Below are positions 43,990 to 58,535 of a DNA stretch of 64,000 bases, in pieces (position 1 is the stretch's first letter; the number at the start of each line of letters is the position of its first letter). Origin of the DNA: Pholis gunnellus (Eukaryota; Chordata; Actinopteri; Perciformes; Pholidae); the NCBI GenBank assembly GCA_910591455.2, contig OU342823.1, positions 5,506,001 through 5,570,000 of the forward strand. Reading direction: 5' to 3'. The position numbers were made by a program, and so were the translations under genes. The notes under the pieces are model-generated. The model saw only the letters and a list, made by a program, of their open reading frames with translations. It ran no database searches and was not told the DNA's origin.

Positions 43990-46230
43990 CTTTGATCAAT
44001 CAATATCTGGGTCACCCTAAAAGCCTTAAAAAAGGTTAAAAAAGAAAAGCTCCTGTATATGGCTGTCAGATGTGACGTATTGATCAAGAGAGTGACCGAG
44101 AGGTTGCATCCTGTGTGTTTATTTAGCGGACAGTGAGGAGGAGAGAAAACGTCCTCTGAATGCCAATGAAGCCGGTTGATGGTCAGATCGTTGTCACGCC
44201 GCTGATGACTGGCGGGCCCGACGAGCTGGCCCGAGCGGTGCATGCGGCTCCTTTAATTAATTTGCCGGCGGCTCGGGGGCCACACCTGGACGGACGTCCA
44301 CCGAGAGCAGAGCTGCTCGCGCCTCGTCCTGAAACAAAGAGTGAGAGCGAAGCCTCCGACAGAATTAAGGGAATTTTATTCTATTTATTACACGGTTTGT
44401 TGGTTTCTGCAGAGCAATTTGTCTGCGAGTGAGGAAGGAAATGTACAGCACTTAACTGAGCCAAAGGTTAGCTTTAACCCCCCACCCTGGAAAAGGGTGT
44501 GCATTAGAAGCAGCGCGGCGCGTCCCATGGGCTGCAGCCAGATTTAAACCCCAAAAAGTCAACATTAGCATTTCAGAGGGCTATCTGTTTCCATCAGCTA
44601 ACTCTCCTATGAGTTTCCCCAAAACTCCCCAGGAGCCTGAAGCAGTATCAGGCATTAGACGGGCTCCGGGGGGGGGGGGGGGGTTGGTTGCCATTTCGGA
44701 GGCTCGATGCATCACAAATCTAAATTCATTATCCTCGATAATTAAAGCAAATATATCAAAGACCGCTTGTACTGCAGCGATACTGTCAGTCGACTCCGGA
44801 GGGACCGAGGCCTGCAAGCCCAGGTGGCTTCTAAGATATTCACCCACCCACACACACACATATGTAAATATAGCATCTTGTTAAATGCATCCTTAGGGTT
44901 CTCTTTATTAATTTAACCCCCAAAATACTGAGAGCCATCTCCGCGTGTACACGTCTCAGTCGTTTTCCTGCTAAATGTAATTGCCGCTGCTCTTATTTAG
45001 ACTCTGGTCGCCACATTTAATTACAGTCTGATGGCGGTGAAATTATTTTTTTAAAGGAAAATCAGAGCTCCTTCACCAACAGAAGATCGTCATGTGACGC
45101 TGTCAGAGGAGCAGTGAGAGGGAGAATTGAGCTTCTCCTTTGAGGAACGTTGCAATAATCTCTTATATTATTTATCATTCTTGTGTATCAGATTGTGTTC
45201 AGAGTGCTTTATGTTTTAAACAATCTAAACATCACAAATATGAAGCCCTTGTATTTGGGTTGAGTGATAAACAGTTCAACTTTGTCCAAACGTGACTCTT
45301 TTTACAGAGGAAACACGTTGAAGTCTCTTTAGAGAGCTGTCTGAGCAGCTGCACACTGCAAGAAATATCAACCGCAAACAATTAAAATATCACTTTTAGT
45401 TTTACCGATGTCACTTCCTCTGATGTTCCTTTAGAGGAATTTAGAGTTTCTGCGTTGAGTCTGAATTTTCTTTCCGTGTTAATGTAGTTCGGTGTCGAGA
45501 TGTTGTCACTGGACAAAGTCACGGTAAAATATTTAACTTATTTTAAAGAGAAAAAGCTTTAAATCTGCACGTGAAGTATATCAAACAAATGTTTTTCTAT
45601 CCATTCATTTAAAGGGAATAACCACGACGATGTCACATGATTTGTTGAAAATGATACATAAAATAAAGATACATAATCTTGCAGTTTAATAACTTCTAAA
45701 TTCTTCTTGGTAAGTTGCAGCTGGAGTCGCTGTTGAAGCACTTTGCCTCCTAAACTTTTAGTTCATAACTATCTCCGAGGATTAAATGAAGACAGCTACA
45801 ACGCGCTTACATACAAATGCTTTTTATTTCTCTTAATGAATTAATCATTTCAGTGTATTTAATGGCTTCTTAATATATCACAACGACACTGGCCTCCTTG
45901 TGTAGATGTATGTTATAAAAAACATGGAGGATATAAAAGCAGTACTCTCTCTATGGGCAAAAGAAATGCAATAAATATGTTTGAAAGTAACACAATTCCC
46001 TCTGAAACTCCAATGAAGCTCCTCTTTTCTTTTTATTTGTGACTCTCTGTGCTCTTTTATATTGGTTTGGAGTCTTTGTTTAAATGTGCTGGTTATACTG
46101 AGGGTCTTATTTGTAGGGTTGCTAATAAAAGATTTTGCCCTTTGCCCCCCTATAAGGGCAGGGGGCAGCTCAGAGGAGAAGCGATATGTTTTTATGATAC
46201 AGTAAAGACTTAAGAGGGACATTTGGTTTG
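43990..46230. other. Gene-free DNA with possible regulatory blocks
   Basis: The non-repetitive, GC-rich part at 44160-44560 (including cctttaattaatttgccggc) and the sequence around 44690-44830 look unlike the surrounding repeats and could be conserved non-coding DNA. No exon is supported. A poly-G run lies at 44669-44682. Confidence 0.35.
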
Positions 46231-46239
46231 ACTAGACAC

Positions 46240-47010
46240 AATTTGGTGACTTTGGGGACAAGAAAGGGGCTTTTAGGAAGACCAGAGGGGCAACTGGGTG
46301 ACGAAAAGACCAACTGTGAAGACCAGAGGGGCTAAAAACTAAAAACACACTTGTGTGACCAGAGGGCCATTCGGATTGGTCCCTTGACCAATCAGAGGGG
46401 CAACTGGGTGACAGGAAAAGCACCGGTTTTATTCAACCGGAGGGGCTTTTCAATCAGCCACAGGGATGTTTTAACCAACCAGAGGGATGTTTAACCAACC
46501 AGAGGTGTTTTTAATCAGCCACAGGGACGTTTAAACCAACCAGAGGTGTCTTTAATCAGCCACAGGGATGTTTAAACCAACCAGAGTTGTTTTTAACCAA
46601 CCAGAGGGATGTTTAAACCAACCAGAGGTGTTTTTAACCAACCAGAGGGACGTTTAAACCAACCAGAAGGATGTTTAAACCAACCAGAGGTGTTTTTAAT
46701 CAGCCACAGGGATGTTTAAACCAACCAGAGTTGTTTTTAACCAACCAGAGGGATGTTTAAACCAACCAGAGGTGTTTTTAACCAACCAGAGGGACGTTTA
46801 AACCAACCAGAGGGACGTTTAAACCAACCAGAGGGACGTTTAAACCAACCAGAGGGACGTTTAAACCAACCAGAGGGACGTTTAAACCAACCAGAGGTGT
46901 TTTTAATCAACCAGAGGGACGTTTAAACCAACCAGAGGGATGTTTAAACCAACCAGAGGTGTTTTTAACCAACCAGAGGGATGTTTAAACCAACCAGAGG
47001 GGCATTCTAG
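46240..47010. repeat. 21-bp minisatellite (AACCAGAGGGACGTTTAAACC)
   Basis: About 35 copies of a 20-21 base unit with regular variants (gggacg, gggatg, ggtgttttt). The variants recur in order, and a block at about 46560-46680 is repeated at about 46700-46800, so a higher-order pattern exists. Confidence 0.92.
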
Positions 47011-47309
47011 CAACAAGAAAGGCACTTTGAGTAAACAAGGGAACATTTTTAGGCCAACAAGAGGCACACCTGGACCAACCACAGGGGCATTTCAGGGCCA
47101 CATGGGTGACTAATTAGTGGGGCATTTGGGCAACCACAAGAAAAAAATTTCTTTTGCAGTGCAGTCAGAATGCAGCGGTGCAGCCAGACTCACCCCCCCC
47201 CCCCTCCAGCCTGTGGTGACATGGTTTTATCCTCAGTGTCACCTGAAGCCTGTAATGTGGGCGCACATTTTTTATCTTCTCCTCCTACAGTGAGAAGGCT
47301 TATCCACTC

Positions 47310-47765
<456 letters not shown>

Positions 47766-49317
47766 GTGAGCTCCACCTTTCTCTAAAGACAAATTCCATT
47801 TATTGCATGGAGTCTGGCTGACGGAGCATTGAGGGGAACTAAAGTTATTTCCTATGTGAGGATTTATTTATTGTTGTGTTGCTTTGTTTGTCCGTGAGAG
47901 GTGGGAGCTGCATCTCTCTTGTTTGGCTTTGTCTGCACACTTCTGCATGTGCATCGGGGTCCAGTCAGTCGTGCACCGCGAACATGTAACGTTGATATGT
48001 GATTGTAGCGTTGATTTAATGGCATAAGAATTATTATTTTTTGGGAGTCATCTTGTGCATCTGTTTTTTGAAGAGGTTTTTAATGGACTTAAAGATTTGA
48101 TTTAGTTTTATTCGCACTAATTTCGTCAGTGTTCGACAGAAATTCACAGTGCTTTATCTGAATCAATAGGCTCCCTTTGTTGCTTATCTCAATCCCTGTA
48201 CCTTCACCGGACTGCTTACAGTGGGGGGGGTCTACTGTCACTGTGGCCCATTGTTACAGTGATTGTTTACAAACCAATAAAGTAAACTTCTAGATTTACC
48301 TCACTTCTTCATCCTTTGTGCTTTGGAGACACGTTGGCCCCTCCTTCCATTCTAAACTGGTGTTTTAGTTTTCAAATGTAAAGTTTTATTCATCAAAAAG
48401 CATCTTTCCTGTGAGCCACCTCCTGGTGTGGGAAGTGTGAGGCGATAATGAAATCTGTAAGGCTTGTTTTCCCCTCTTTCCAGTGTGTGTGTTTTCAGAT
48501 GGAGAATTTGAATAGATAAGCGCTCCAGCTGAGCCACAGGGCATCCATGTTCTGCTTGAAGAAAGAGATTGTTGTTTCAGTTTTGTGAAATGCTTATAAA
48601 AAGGGAGTCGGATGAGAAGCATTTCCAGTAATCTAAATTTGAAGTTTGGTCACATTCTGAAAACGCTGCTTTCTTTTCTCATTACATTTGTATATAAATC
48701 TTCTTCCTCCATGAATTTAAAAACCTTGTAATCCCCACCCCTGCCTTTTTTCTTTTTTATAAACGCCTGATTTGCTGCTGCTGGACTTCATCCAACATTT
48801 AGGATGTGTTTCAACTCACGCTTCATTCCCGGGCTAACTTAATTGCCTGCAGGATTACTGTGTTAGAATGAGAGTTTATGTCCGTTTGATTTCTTGTCCT
48901 GCAGCCTGTAAACCTTCACGGCTTTGTGAGCTGTTTCCTCCTTGTCTGTAAAACCATTTCCTGCTCGTTTCTTTGGTCTCACACTGACGATGACATGCAG
49001 TAGATGGCAAGTGGTGTATGTATGAGCATTGAGTGTGTGTTTACAGCTGTGTAGATGGCAGCTTTTATTGACAACCATTGTGTAATTGTCAATGTGTTTG
49101 GTTTTCTTCATCACACACATCATTGTAAGGATATGCAACATATGAAGAAATCTGACTTCATTTTGACATATTTTTAAGATTGAACTGTGAGATTAAATAA
49201 TGAAGCAGGATCCACTTTAAAGAAGCACTCCACCAATTTCACACATCAAGATCAATGTGCTCTTTGGGCAAGGTTAAATTGTGATTAAATAATGGACAAT
49301 GCTTTGCCTTTAAAACC

Positions 49318-49730
49318 TGCATTCTCTTTAGTGTCCACCAGGGGGCGACTCCTCTGGTTGTATAGAAGTCTATGAGAAAATGACTCTACTTCTCTCTTGA
49401 TTTATTACCTCAGTAAACATTGTAAACATGAGTTTATGGTCTCAATCTCTAGTTTCAAGTCTTCTTCAATACAGTATGATGTTCATTTAGTAAATGATGG
49501 TCCATTTAGAGTCAAACAGACCATAAAGCAGGGTATGCTTTAGGGCGGGGCTACATGGTGATTGACAGGTCTCTACCAGAGACAGCGTTTCTATGTCACT
49601 CCTCCTCGGTCCAAATATAGTCACTTCCGTTGACTGGTTGCTAAAAAACCCAAGATGGCGACGACTAAAACGACATATTCAAGGCTCTGAAACACGAGTG
49701 ACGTCCACTTCTCATAGACAATGGTTGCAA
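49318..49730. repeat. Dispersed repeat R2, copy 1 (CACCAGGGGGCGACTCCTCT family)
   Basis: From ccaccagggggcgactcctc to gtccatttagagtcaaacag it matches 63305-63490 almost perfectly. It continues to about 49730 with ggcggggctacatggtgatt and ttctcatagacaatgg. Confidence 0.85.
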
Positions 49731-50984
49731 CCCTTGATTAGATGTGGCCTTTTTGAGGTTTTCAGTCAAGCCTCTGTCACTCTAATCCAGTGTGAAACAA
49801 CTGATTGATGTCAGTATGTGCATGGCGTTTACTGTGTTTGTCACGTGCGTTAACTGAACAGGGATCAGTGTTGGTGACTCAGGAGGAGACAACGTAGTAG
49901 AAGAGGAGGTACAAGCATGTTGCAGGAACAAGAAGAATAAGGAGAAGCAGGATGCAATAGTTCAGTCTAATCCACACAGTGCACATCTACACTTTATATT
50001 CTGTGGATCAGGTTTACATTGCTGCATTTTTGCTGTGGTAAAGTTCACATGTGCACCGGACGATTATATCCAAACAACGGTCACATGAGTTGCTTGTTTA
50101 TTGGACGGAGTTGTGGTAACATGTCAACCTGCCAGGTAAAAAGAGAAAGAAGACGGGCAGTAAAAACAAATTGCACTTTGCACTTCTAAGTGAAACGTGA
50201 TGGATTTGACTCGGGGGGTATTAGTTTGTTTATACAGTTGGAGATTAAGAATGAAGAAGCTGGATTTCGCCCATGAAACCTGTTCTGTCTGTTATCGCTC
50301 CTAATTCTTCATTTTCCAAAGTCCAATGTTGCATCGTTCTCCAAACAAAATAAGTGCTTTAATAAACCTCTCATAGATTTCTGCTCACGGTACTCTATAA
50401 AGCTGCTGAGGCGTTTCACTAACGCATTGTGCTCTTTGTTGTAAACAAAAGTGTAGAACAAATGTGAGAAAGAGCAAAGGTGTGGAGCTGCAAACTAAAT
50501 GGTTATCTGACTTCACATCAGTTCGTTTAATTTGCTCAAGTTATTTGAACAAGATAACAAACCGGCCTTAAAATTAGGAGGAAGTCTTTTCACTTGCATG
50601 TGGGGAATATTAAGGTGTGGTCGAAATATCATGAATACCTGGAGAAAGTATGACAACCCAATGACAATTGCAACAAATCCAACCTTTTTGAAGGTTAAGG
50701 TTTATTTAGATGCGTTATTTTTATTGTGAACATGTATAAGTGTGATAGGAAAGACTCCAACGCCCTCAGAACCCTGAACACAAATGAGATAAAATACACT
50801 TTTTGTATGTGGACAGGACGTATTGTTTTATTGTCTTGATGTTCATCGTATTGTCATACAAAGGGTTGTATGATATCATTTTGTGCGTTTTCCTACGAAA
50901 TCCAGCAAGACATGTCAATTCACGCGTTCGTTAAGTGAATACGATCTTTTCAAAATAAAGTTCTGTCCTCACAGGAAAAGGTTT

Positions 50985-51060
50985 AGTTAGATTTTGGGAA
51001 CAAAACGACTTAGTTAGGGTTAGGAAAAGATGGTGGTTATGGTTGAAATAACTACAGAAG
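50985..51060. repeat. Dispersed repeat R4 (GTTAGGTTTAGG-type)
   Basis: Motifs ttagttagggttaggaaaag and acaaaacgacttagttaggg match the type at 17935-18125. Confidence 0.55.
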
Positions 51061-51994
51061 TGGTGTTACTTAAGCACAGACGTTACATGCCAAAAAAAAA
51101 AAGAACTTCTCGTTTCACAGACCGCGGTCTCTTGGGTGAAACACATTTATTTTTATTTACTCAAAAACCCCCGCCCTGTGTGGCTTTTTGCAGTCTTTCT
51201 ACTTCCTGGTTCAGCACCAAACATCATGGGATCAAATCCCTGCAGCCAGTTTCAACATCTGGTGGAAACCAGAAGAGTGGAGGCTGGAATTAGATGCTCA
51301 TCAAGCACCTATGTGTGCAACATTCGGGCGACCACATACTTTTGGCCGTATATTGTTAGAAATAACGGATTAAGAGCACATATGTTAACGGATCAGTGTA
51401 ATACCCCTGCTTTTATTTTCCTCTCTTGGAAGAACTCCAGATTATGCAGATTGATTCATAGCTGTTGCAGCCTGTGCGACTAAATCTCCGGGGGGAATTT
51501 GTCACCTTATATCACCTACACTTACCGATATTTACTCGGCTTTATCTAACAGCTGCCTGATAGCTCTTGTGTGCAGTCGGAGGGAATGAAGTTAAACATT
51601 GCCTTCAATTTGTTGAAGCACGGAGCTTCAGACACGTTCACAGAATTTAATTTATCCGTAAGAGCTTAACTTGTACCGGCATCTTATTCCAGCCTCTTTT
51701 TTTTAATCTTTCTCTTACTTTAGAGGAGTGTGAGAAGTTTGAAATGTGATGTTGGGAGTTTTGGCATCTGAAAAGGTTGCAGCTTTATTCTGTGTCAAAT
51801 TGAAACAGGCACCTGCTTTTTTAAAAAACCTTGGTGATTTTCAAGCTGTCAAATAGGTTGAATGATGTCATGGACGGCTGAGCGATGTGGCCAAACAACA
51901 AGATGTAGATGTAGTCTTCAAGCGTGCGTTCTGCACACATGAAAAACCACTGTACACTGTACAAGATTAATCATCATTAATCATGCAAATGTCA

Positions 51995-52135
51995 AGAGTC
52001 TGCAGCCATGCTAGCAGCCGAGCTAAATGCTAATGTCAGCATGCTGACATGCTAGCAATGACAATGCTAACATGCTGATATTTTGTAGGTGTAATGTTTG
52101 CATGTTAACATGCTAACATACGCTAATTAGTACGA
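51995..52135. repeat. Dispersed repeat R6 (GCTAGC / AACATGCTAAC-rich)
   Basis: Repeated catgctagca, aatgctaatg and taacatgctaaca motifs; related to 13205-13285 on the opposite strand. Confidence 0.65.
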
Positions 52136-55100
52136 AACACTATGTAGGCTACAGCTGAGGATGATGGACATTTTTTTAAGTATTGTTCAACATTTTGAGG
52201 ATCCAGGTTCATCAGTCCAGATACCGATACGATACCTTGGCTTTGGGTATCGTTTTGGGTAATTTGGGAATTCACTGAATTGTTATTTATTCTTAAAATA
52301 ATAAATCCAGCAACTCTGTAAAAGATCTTCAACATTAACAGGTATTACAATTCAAGTGTTAACCTTTTTTTTCAATGCAGTAAAAATGCAACAGGAATTT
52401 AAATTCCAGTATATAATGTATATAGTAAATAAACGTAATTAAAATGCATTGATTTGCCTTATTGTCACTGATTCACTATCCAACTATTTGAGTCGATATC
52501 GACCCGATATCAGTGCATTCCTAATTCAGATTGAATGCACAGATTTGATTATGAACTCAGAAAAGCTTCTATTTCACCACGATCCTTCCGTTTAGGCTCA
52601 TGTATCCGTCTTAAAATATTTTGGATATGTGACAAATACACACTGTCAACTTAACGAGACTTTTTAAATATTTCTTGAACACAACCGGCTTTACCCCTAA
52701 AAAAATCCTGTGATTGAAAGTGGTGACGTTTCTGCAGAGCCAGCAGCCTCGGGCCTAGTCAGCGCTTCACCTAAATAAACATGACAAGATGTCCATTAAC
52801 TAGATCAATGATTTCATGTCGGCCTCAGATTGAATGTGTCGAGCCGGCGTTGAGTGTCGGCTGATGGAGGATCCGCCGCCTGCAGGATGAGACGACGTTC
52901 TCCATCAACAGATATCCCCCCCCCCCCCTCCCTGTAACCTCTTCAGTCCAGCTCTGCGGTCCTTCTCCATACATCATTTCCCACTTTATTCCACTTTCCA
53001 TTTTCCAGAACTGCACCTCCGCTGCCTCCCCCATTAATTTCTCTCCTCTCCCAAGACAGTTGGCAGGTCTGCGTCCACCTTTTCCCTCTGCTTCATTTGC
53101 ATCTCGGCTCCACGCGGCTGCCCAAGTGCTTTCTGGGAGTCAGGTGGCTAATTGGTTCCCATCTGTTGGGAGGAAGCGGCCTTTACGGGATCTTGTGTAA
53201 TCCCTCCTCTGAATCCACACGCTGGTATCTCTTGGGTTTCTTCATATTGTCGCAGCAGTTGAGCTCTGGGATCGGGTTGTTTTTCAATGCGGGACAAAGA
53301 GTTTCTTGCACTCTTGGAATATGTTTTCCCACATAATGCATGATTTACTCTTCATCCTGTTACTCTGCCAGTTGTGAAGTCTTCTGTGGCAAGTTGAGCG
53401 ACAGAAATGCACTTTCATTCTGAGCATCTCCGCTACATCTCTTCGCTGATGCTCTGATCACAAAGCGTGCACTTCCTGCCAAGTTTTTTTTTTTTTTGTA
53501 CATTTCACAATCGCTTTATCTGCAGCGTGAGTTGCCATTCTGTGTGGACATAAAGGTTCAGAGGAGGAAGTGGTCAGGGTCTAGCGAGCGCCTAGGAAAC
53601 AAAAAAAAAAACAGGAAGTGACAGGAAACACTTAGATGCTTGTTTCAGGCAGACATGAAAGGTTTGTTGACGTCTGTGCTACCTGAAGAACATCTGTTGC
53701 CTCTCATCCACACTGCAATTTGCTGCAGATAACATTCAGCATCAGCAGAGAACGCTGTGTTTGGTCTCTGAGGTCCATCCAGGTTCAGTTTGTAGCTTGT
53801 TGTTGATATCTAGTGTTTGCATATTATTTAACTGTTTGAGTGTGGCCACTTTCATACATGCAACATCAAATATCAGAAACCAGTAACCTCAAGATCTGAA
53901 GATATTTTCAAAATTAGACTAAAACAAAAAACAGGTCATAATTCCCTCTCTCGTTTCTTTTCTATATTGCTGTGAAAACTTCTCTTTCAAACAAGTTCGG
54001 TGCTTAAAAACTAAATTTTACAAGATTACATTTGAACACATCAGGATCAAGCCATCATGTACTTTTTGCCTAATACTCATTTTTACCGAATGTAGCCTGA
54101 ACGCATCATAATGCAGCTCAATGCAACCTTCGTTAAAATTGAAGTAAATGTAAAAAACTACGTTTTTATGGTATTTAGTTATTTCATCTGCCTAATTAAG
54201 AGCAAAACACACATTTGTGTCAACAATTCATATATAAAAAATTACATAAAAGCTTCAGAGAGCTTCAGAGAGCTTACTTGCAGTAAGACTGAACTGCGTC
54301 CCACAAACATTAAAGTAGTTGCAGTGCCAGATTTACATTAGTCTTCTTCTCGGGGATATATTGTATATTGACGTATATTTCACTAAGACCTTCCTCTCTC
54401 CTCCCTCATGTTGCTGCGCACTTGTATTCATAATAAGATAAATGTCACATGATCCCCTCCTGAGAGAGAGAGAGGTGTGCCGGCGTTGACCTTCTGTAAT
54501 GAGGTAAGGTCTCCACATCTGCCAGCGGGGCTTCCTCCTCAGCAGAAGGAGGATGAGCAGACTGAAATACTGGGCTGCGTTGCTTGGGTTTAATTTGCCA
54601 TAAAAAAAAAATAAAAATAAACGGGAGAGAAGAAGAAGAAGAAGAAGAGATGAGGTTTAAAGTGGCTATTGAGGGGAAAATGACAGAAGTAAGTGGCGGC
54701 GTTAGACCTCCAAGGTTATCCCACAAACTGAGCTGCTCTCAGATAATTGCTCACATCAGGAGGCGTGTAATTTAATGCACTTCTTGTGTTTTTTAGTTGT
54801 TGTTTTCTGCAGCAGGCTTGTGTGCTGATACCGCCGTGTTTCTCTGACTCTCCATTTGTTTAGCCGCTGTATCTGAAATGAGGTTTGCGTGCATACAAAC
54901 AGGCGTATTGATACACTCGCTGACTTGTCCATCTACCCTTAGTGGCGGTATTTAAAGTAGGTTTTTTGGGGGTGGGGGCATGAACCTGTGACATCTGGCT
55001 CCGCTCGCTGCCTCCTCATGTCCAGGATTCCTGAAAAGGATCCAATTGGAATCAATCACCGTCTCCCCCGGTGTTCCCGTTGTTTTGCGGGTGTCTCCCG

Positions 55101-57392
55101 CGATGATAGATGCCGTTATTTTCCGCTCGCAGGATGGATTGTAAACGGGGACGAATGGTGAAGGGTAATGCATCCTCTTTTGTCAAGAGGGAAATCATTT
55201 ACCTTCCTTTCACAATCCATTAAGTCATTGAGAAGAAGAAAAGTTGGATCTGCAGAGCGTGGTTTCACTTCCGAACTCGACGCTGACAGAATGTTTCTGC
55301 AGTTTACACGATCCGTTATGGACATTAATGCATGTTTCAGAGTTCTGAATCTGTTAAAATTAGAGTGATCTTGACAGCCCCAAAACCAAAATATATTTAA
55401 TTTTCAATCATATAAAACAAAGAAAAGCAGCAAATCTTCACATCTAAGAATATGAATATTTGACATTTCTGCTTTAGAATATGATGAAAGTCTTTAGCGT
55501 CAAACATTAATGACGGCTGGGTTTCCACTGGAGTGTGTCAGTAAGTTATGCCACTCTGCATGCCCAAAACCAAGACCCTTACAAAGCTAAATGGAATGCA
55601 GCCGCTATCGATGTCAGTAGTTCCACCTGTGGTTTTCCTGCTTTGACATGTCCAAACGTCTACTTCCTCTAGTCATATGTGTTTCCTCAGTGCATTAGAC
55701 CTCTGATAGAAATATTTAGAGGTTTAATCGTGAGAGAAGTCATTGTGTAAAGGTCTCCAGCGTCATTGCGTGAGCATGCAATATGTCAAAGACGATTGCT
55801 GCGGGCCTCTTGAAATCAGTCTGTGTTCGTGCCATCTGTGTGTGGCACAATATACTTGCAGCTGCAAGAAGACGAACAGATGGAGAAGATTCTTTTAAAA
55901 ATAAGACGTCCATGCTCCAGTGTTTCTCGTCTGTACTAATGCAGCTCTCTCCGTTAACGGATCCATCTGCAGGGAATAAGCACCTCAGTGCATGACGAGT
56001 GTGCATGAAACATGTTCCAGCCTTCCAGGATGAAGGTCTCTGCTCCTCTGAGTCACCTGCAGTCTGGTGTCAGACATGCATCATTGGGTCATACATCCCC
56101 CCCCTCAAGGTGCCATCACACCTGAGTACTCCGGGTTTTTATATTGTTTTTATGTTCCTCCAACGCACCTGGAAATCCATCAACCTCGGCGACAAAGACT
56201 TCTCCTCCAGAGATTCAGAGGCATCACGCAGACGGAGCTCCTTAAATTCAAACTGCAGATGGATCCATAAATAACACAAAATACACTCTGATTCTGACCT
56301 TGATTTTCTAAGAACGATCATTTGAAAAACACTTGAAATGAAACTTTCGAGAGTTAATTAATGTGCCTTGTGGCAAAGAGAATTGTTTCAATCACTTAGA
56401 TCTAAAGGTCAGATTTTTGATTGTCTGATCAGAGCTGCTTTCATTTCTGGAGCTTGATTAATTCATCTTCCTCACTGGTTTCAATGAGACATTATTCAAA
56501 CTTCTTGGATTATATTTCACTAGGTACCTGCTAGCTGTGTAACAATATATCGAGTCAATATATTGTTTCAGACAAAGAGCTTGCTGCCTGGGTCCAACCC
56601 TATGCTTGAATTTACATTTATTTCTTGAGGTCGTCCCTTTTTCTTTCTTATAATTATCTAACGACAATGTCAGTTTCTCGTGCTTTGATCAGACGTGACC
56701 ACATGATGAAAGTTGCTTTGTTGTCGCAGAGTTCAGATGGAGGTAGCAAAGGGCATGTTTACAATGTAACCGCCTGGTTAAGTGATGTCGTCGAGTATTG
56801 ATCACAACGTGTGATTTACACCCTTAATACCTCCAGAAGTTTTAGTTTTTGTTATATGTCGTATAAACATGGCTGAGGCGAAAGGGAATTTGGTCTCGCA
56901 GGGAAATACGATATGCACACACAAGTTACTGTGGTATTTATTAAACGTACAGTGCGGTGTTGGAGAGCAGGACAAATCATCGACACTAAACACGTCGGGG
57001 TCGCTCTGGTTATGAAACTGATCATGAAGCCACAGACGTGACGTCGAAACCCTTTTAGAGGCGTTAATAAATGTTTTCCTTCATAAACCTTGTGTGTAAT
57101 TGGGTTTTATGAGCGAGCAGAGACCAGAGGAGACTCTTTAACTTTGCGGTGATAATTATTGTCATTACACCGGTGAATGAGGAGCTTTTAATTTGACAAG
57201 GGCGTGGCGAGCGATTCGCTAAATGACCCAGATATGATTGACGAGATGCAAGTGTTTTTTTTGTTTTTTTTTTACGGTCAATTTACGGCGGGATTTGCAT
57301 GATGATCCCGCGTTCGCTGGCGGAGCGCTTGTTGTTTATTTTTGTCATGTGTCACTTTTGATCAGATGCCAGTGGGATGCTGGACCCTGGAG

Positions 57393-57412
57393 GGGGGGGG
57401 GGGGGGGGGGGG
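57393..57412. repeat. Poly-G run
   Basis: About 20 consecutive G residues; its length is probably unreliable. Confidence 0.95.
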
Positions 57413-58464
57413 TAGGTATGGTGGGTGATGGATGTGTGGTGCTATAGATGGATGAGCTTGTGTATCATCATTGAGCTGTGAAGGTTCCAACGCTACATAA
57501 CCTCCCAGCGGAGCGCGGTGAATGATGCGTTGACGGGGCCATAAAAGAGCCCCGGGAGTCATTTACAGGTGGCACGGCTCTGCACCCGACCTCTTCACCT
57601 TTCAATGGAAGCAGACGATGAACTGTAAAAAACCAACAAGAATTCACACCGCCCGCCTCAGGTGGAGTTGACGCCTAACGATACCCATCCCCCAGACACT
57701 TTTACATATATTACATGTATTAAAGCCCGACAAATTGCACATCTATTCTCTCACTGCCGTTTCCCCCGAGTCGCTTGAATATTCGGCACCGCCGGCTCCC
57801 TCGCCATGCAGCCGTGTGGTTTGGCATCCGCCAGACACCTGACCCACTTTTCTTTCAGTCAAACATCTGGGGCTGTCTGCCTCTCCGCCTCTCGTACACG
57901 CCTTCATTATTTATTACACGACAGAGTCCGGGACATCCGCTCTACATGAAGAGAAGAGCAGCAGCGTACGGTGGCTTAACGATTGCTTGAAGTCTATGAC
58001 GGATGAATCCACTAGTTATTCATTTATTTTATCTTCTCGTCTTGATGCCTTTTTTTTTTGTCGCTGTCCACACGTCTTAATTTTACTCTCAGATGTGACT
58101 TGGGGATCAAGTTGGAAAGCTGTTTCACCTCGTAAAAAAACAAATAGTCTTTCTTGAGCAGCAATAGAAGTTCTATAATCTTTGAAATACATTCTCAACG
58201 AAACAATGATCTAAGTGCTCTTTCATTGAGGATCCTGTTCTTCTGATCAAACTCCGTACGACATCACTGATGTATGACATCACTACCGTTACGGCTGCTC
58301 CACAAACAGATGTTCTGTTCTGCTTGTTGGTCACATGTTGTGATGAACTGCTGCTGTTTCCTCTCTTACTTGTGAGGGTTTTATTGTGTTTGAGACGACC
58401 AGAGTTCTCAAATGTTTCCCTCTCTCTGATCATGATGCGAGTCTCACGCTGTACTGAGCCGGAG

Positions 58465-58535
58465 GCAAAGAGACAAAGACAAAGAGACAGAGAGAGGACG
58501 TTTGAGACGAGGACGTCTCACTCCGGAACTTCTTA
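58465..58535 (+). repeat. Dispersed repeat R3, copy 2
   Basis: Matches 43850-43935 over gagaggacgtttgagacgag and the following tctcactccggaactt. Confidence 0.65.
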
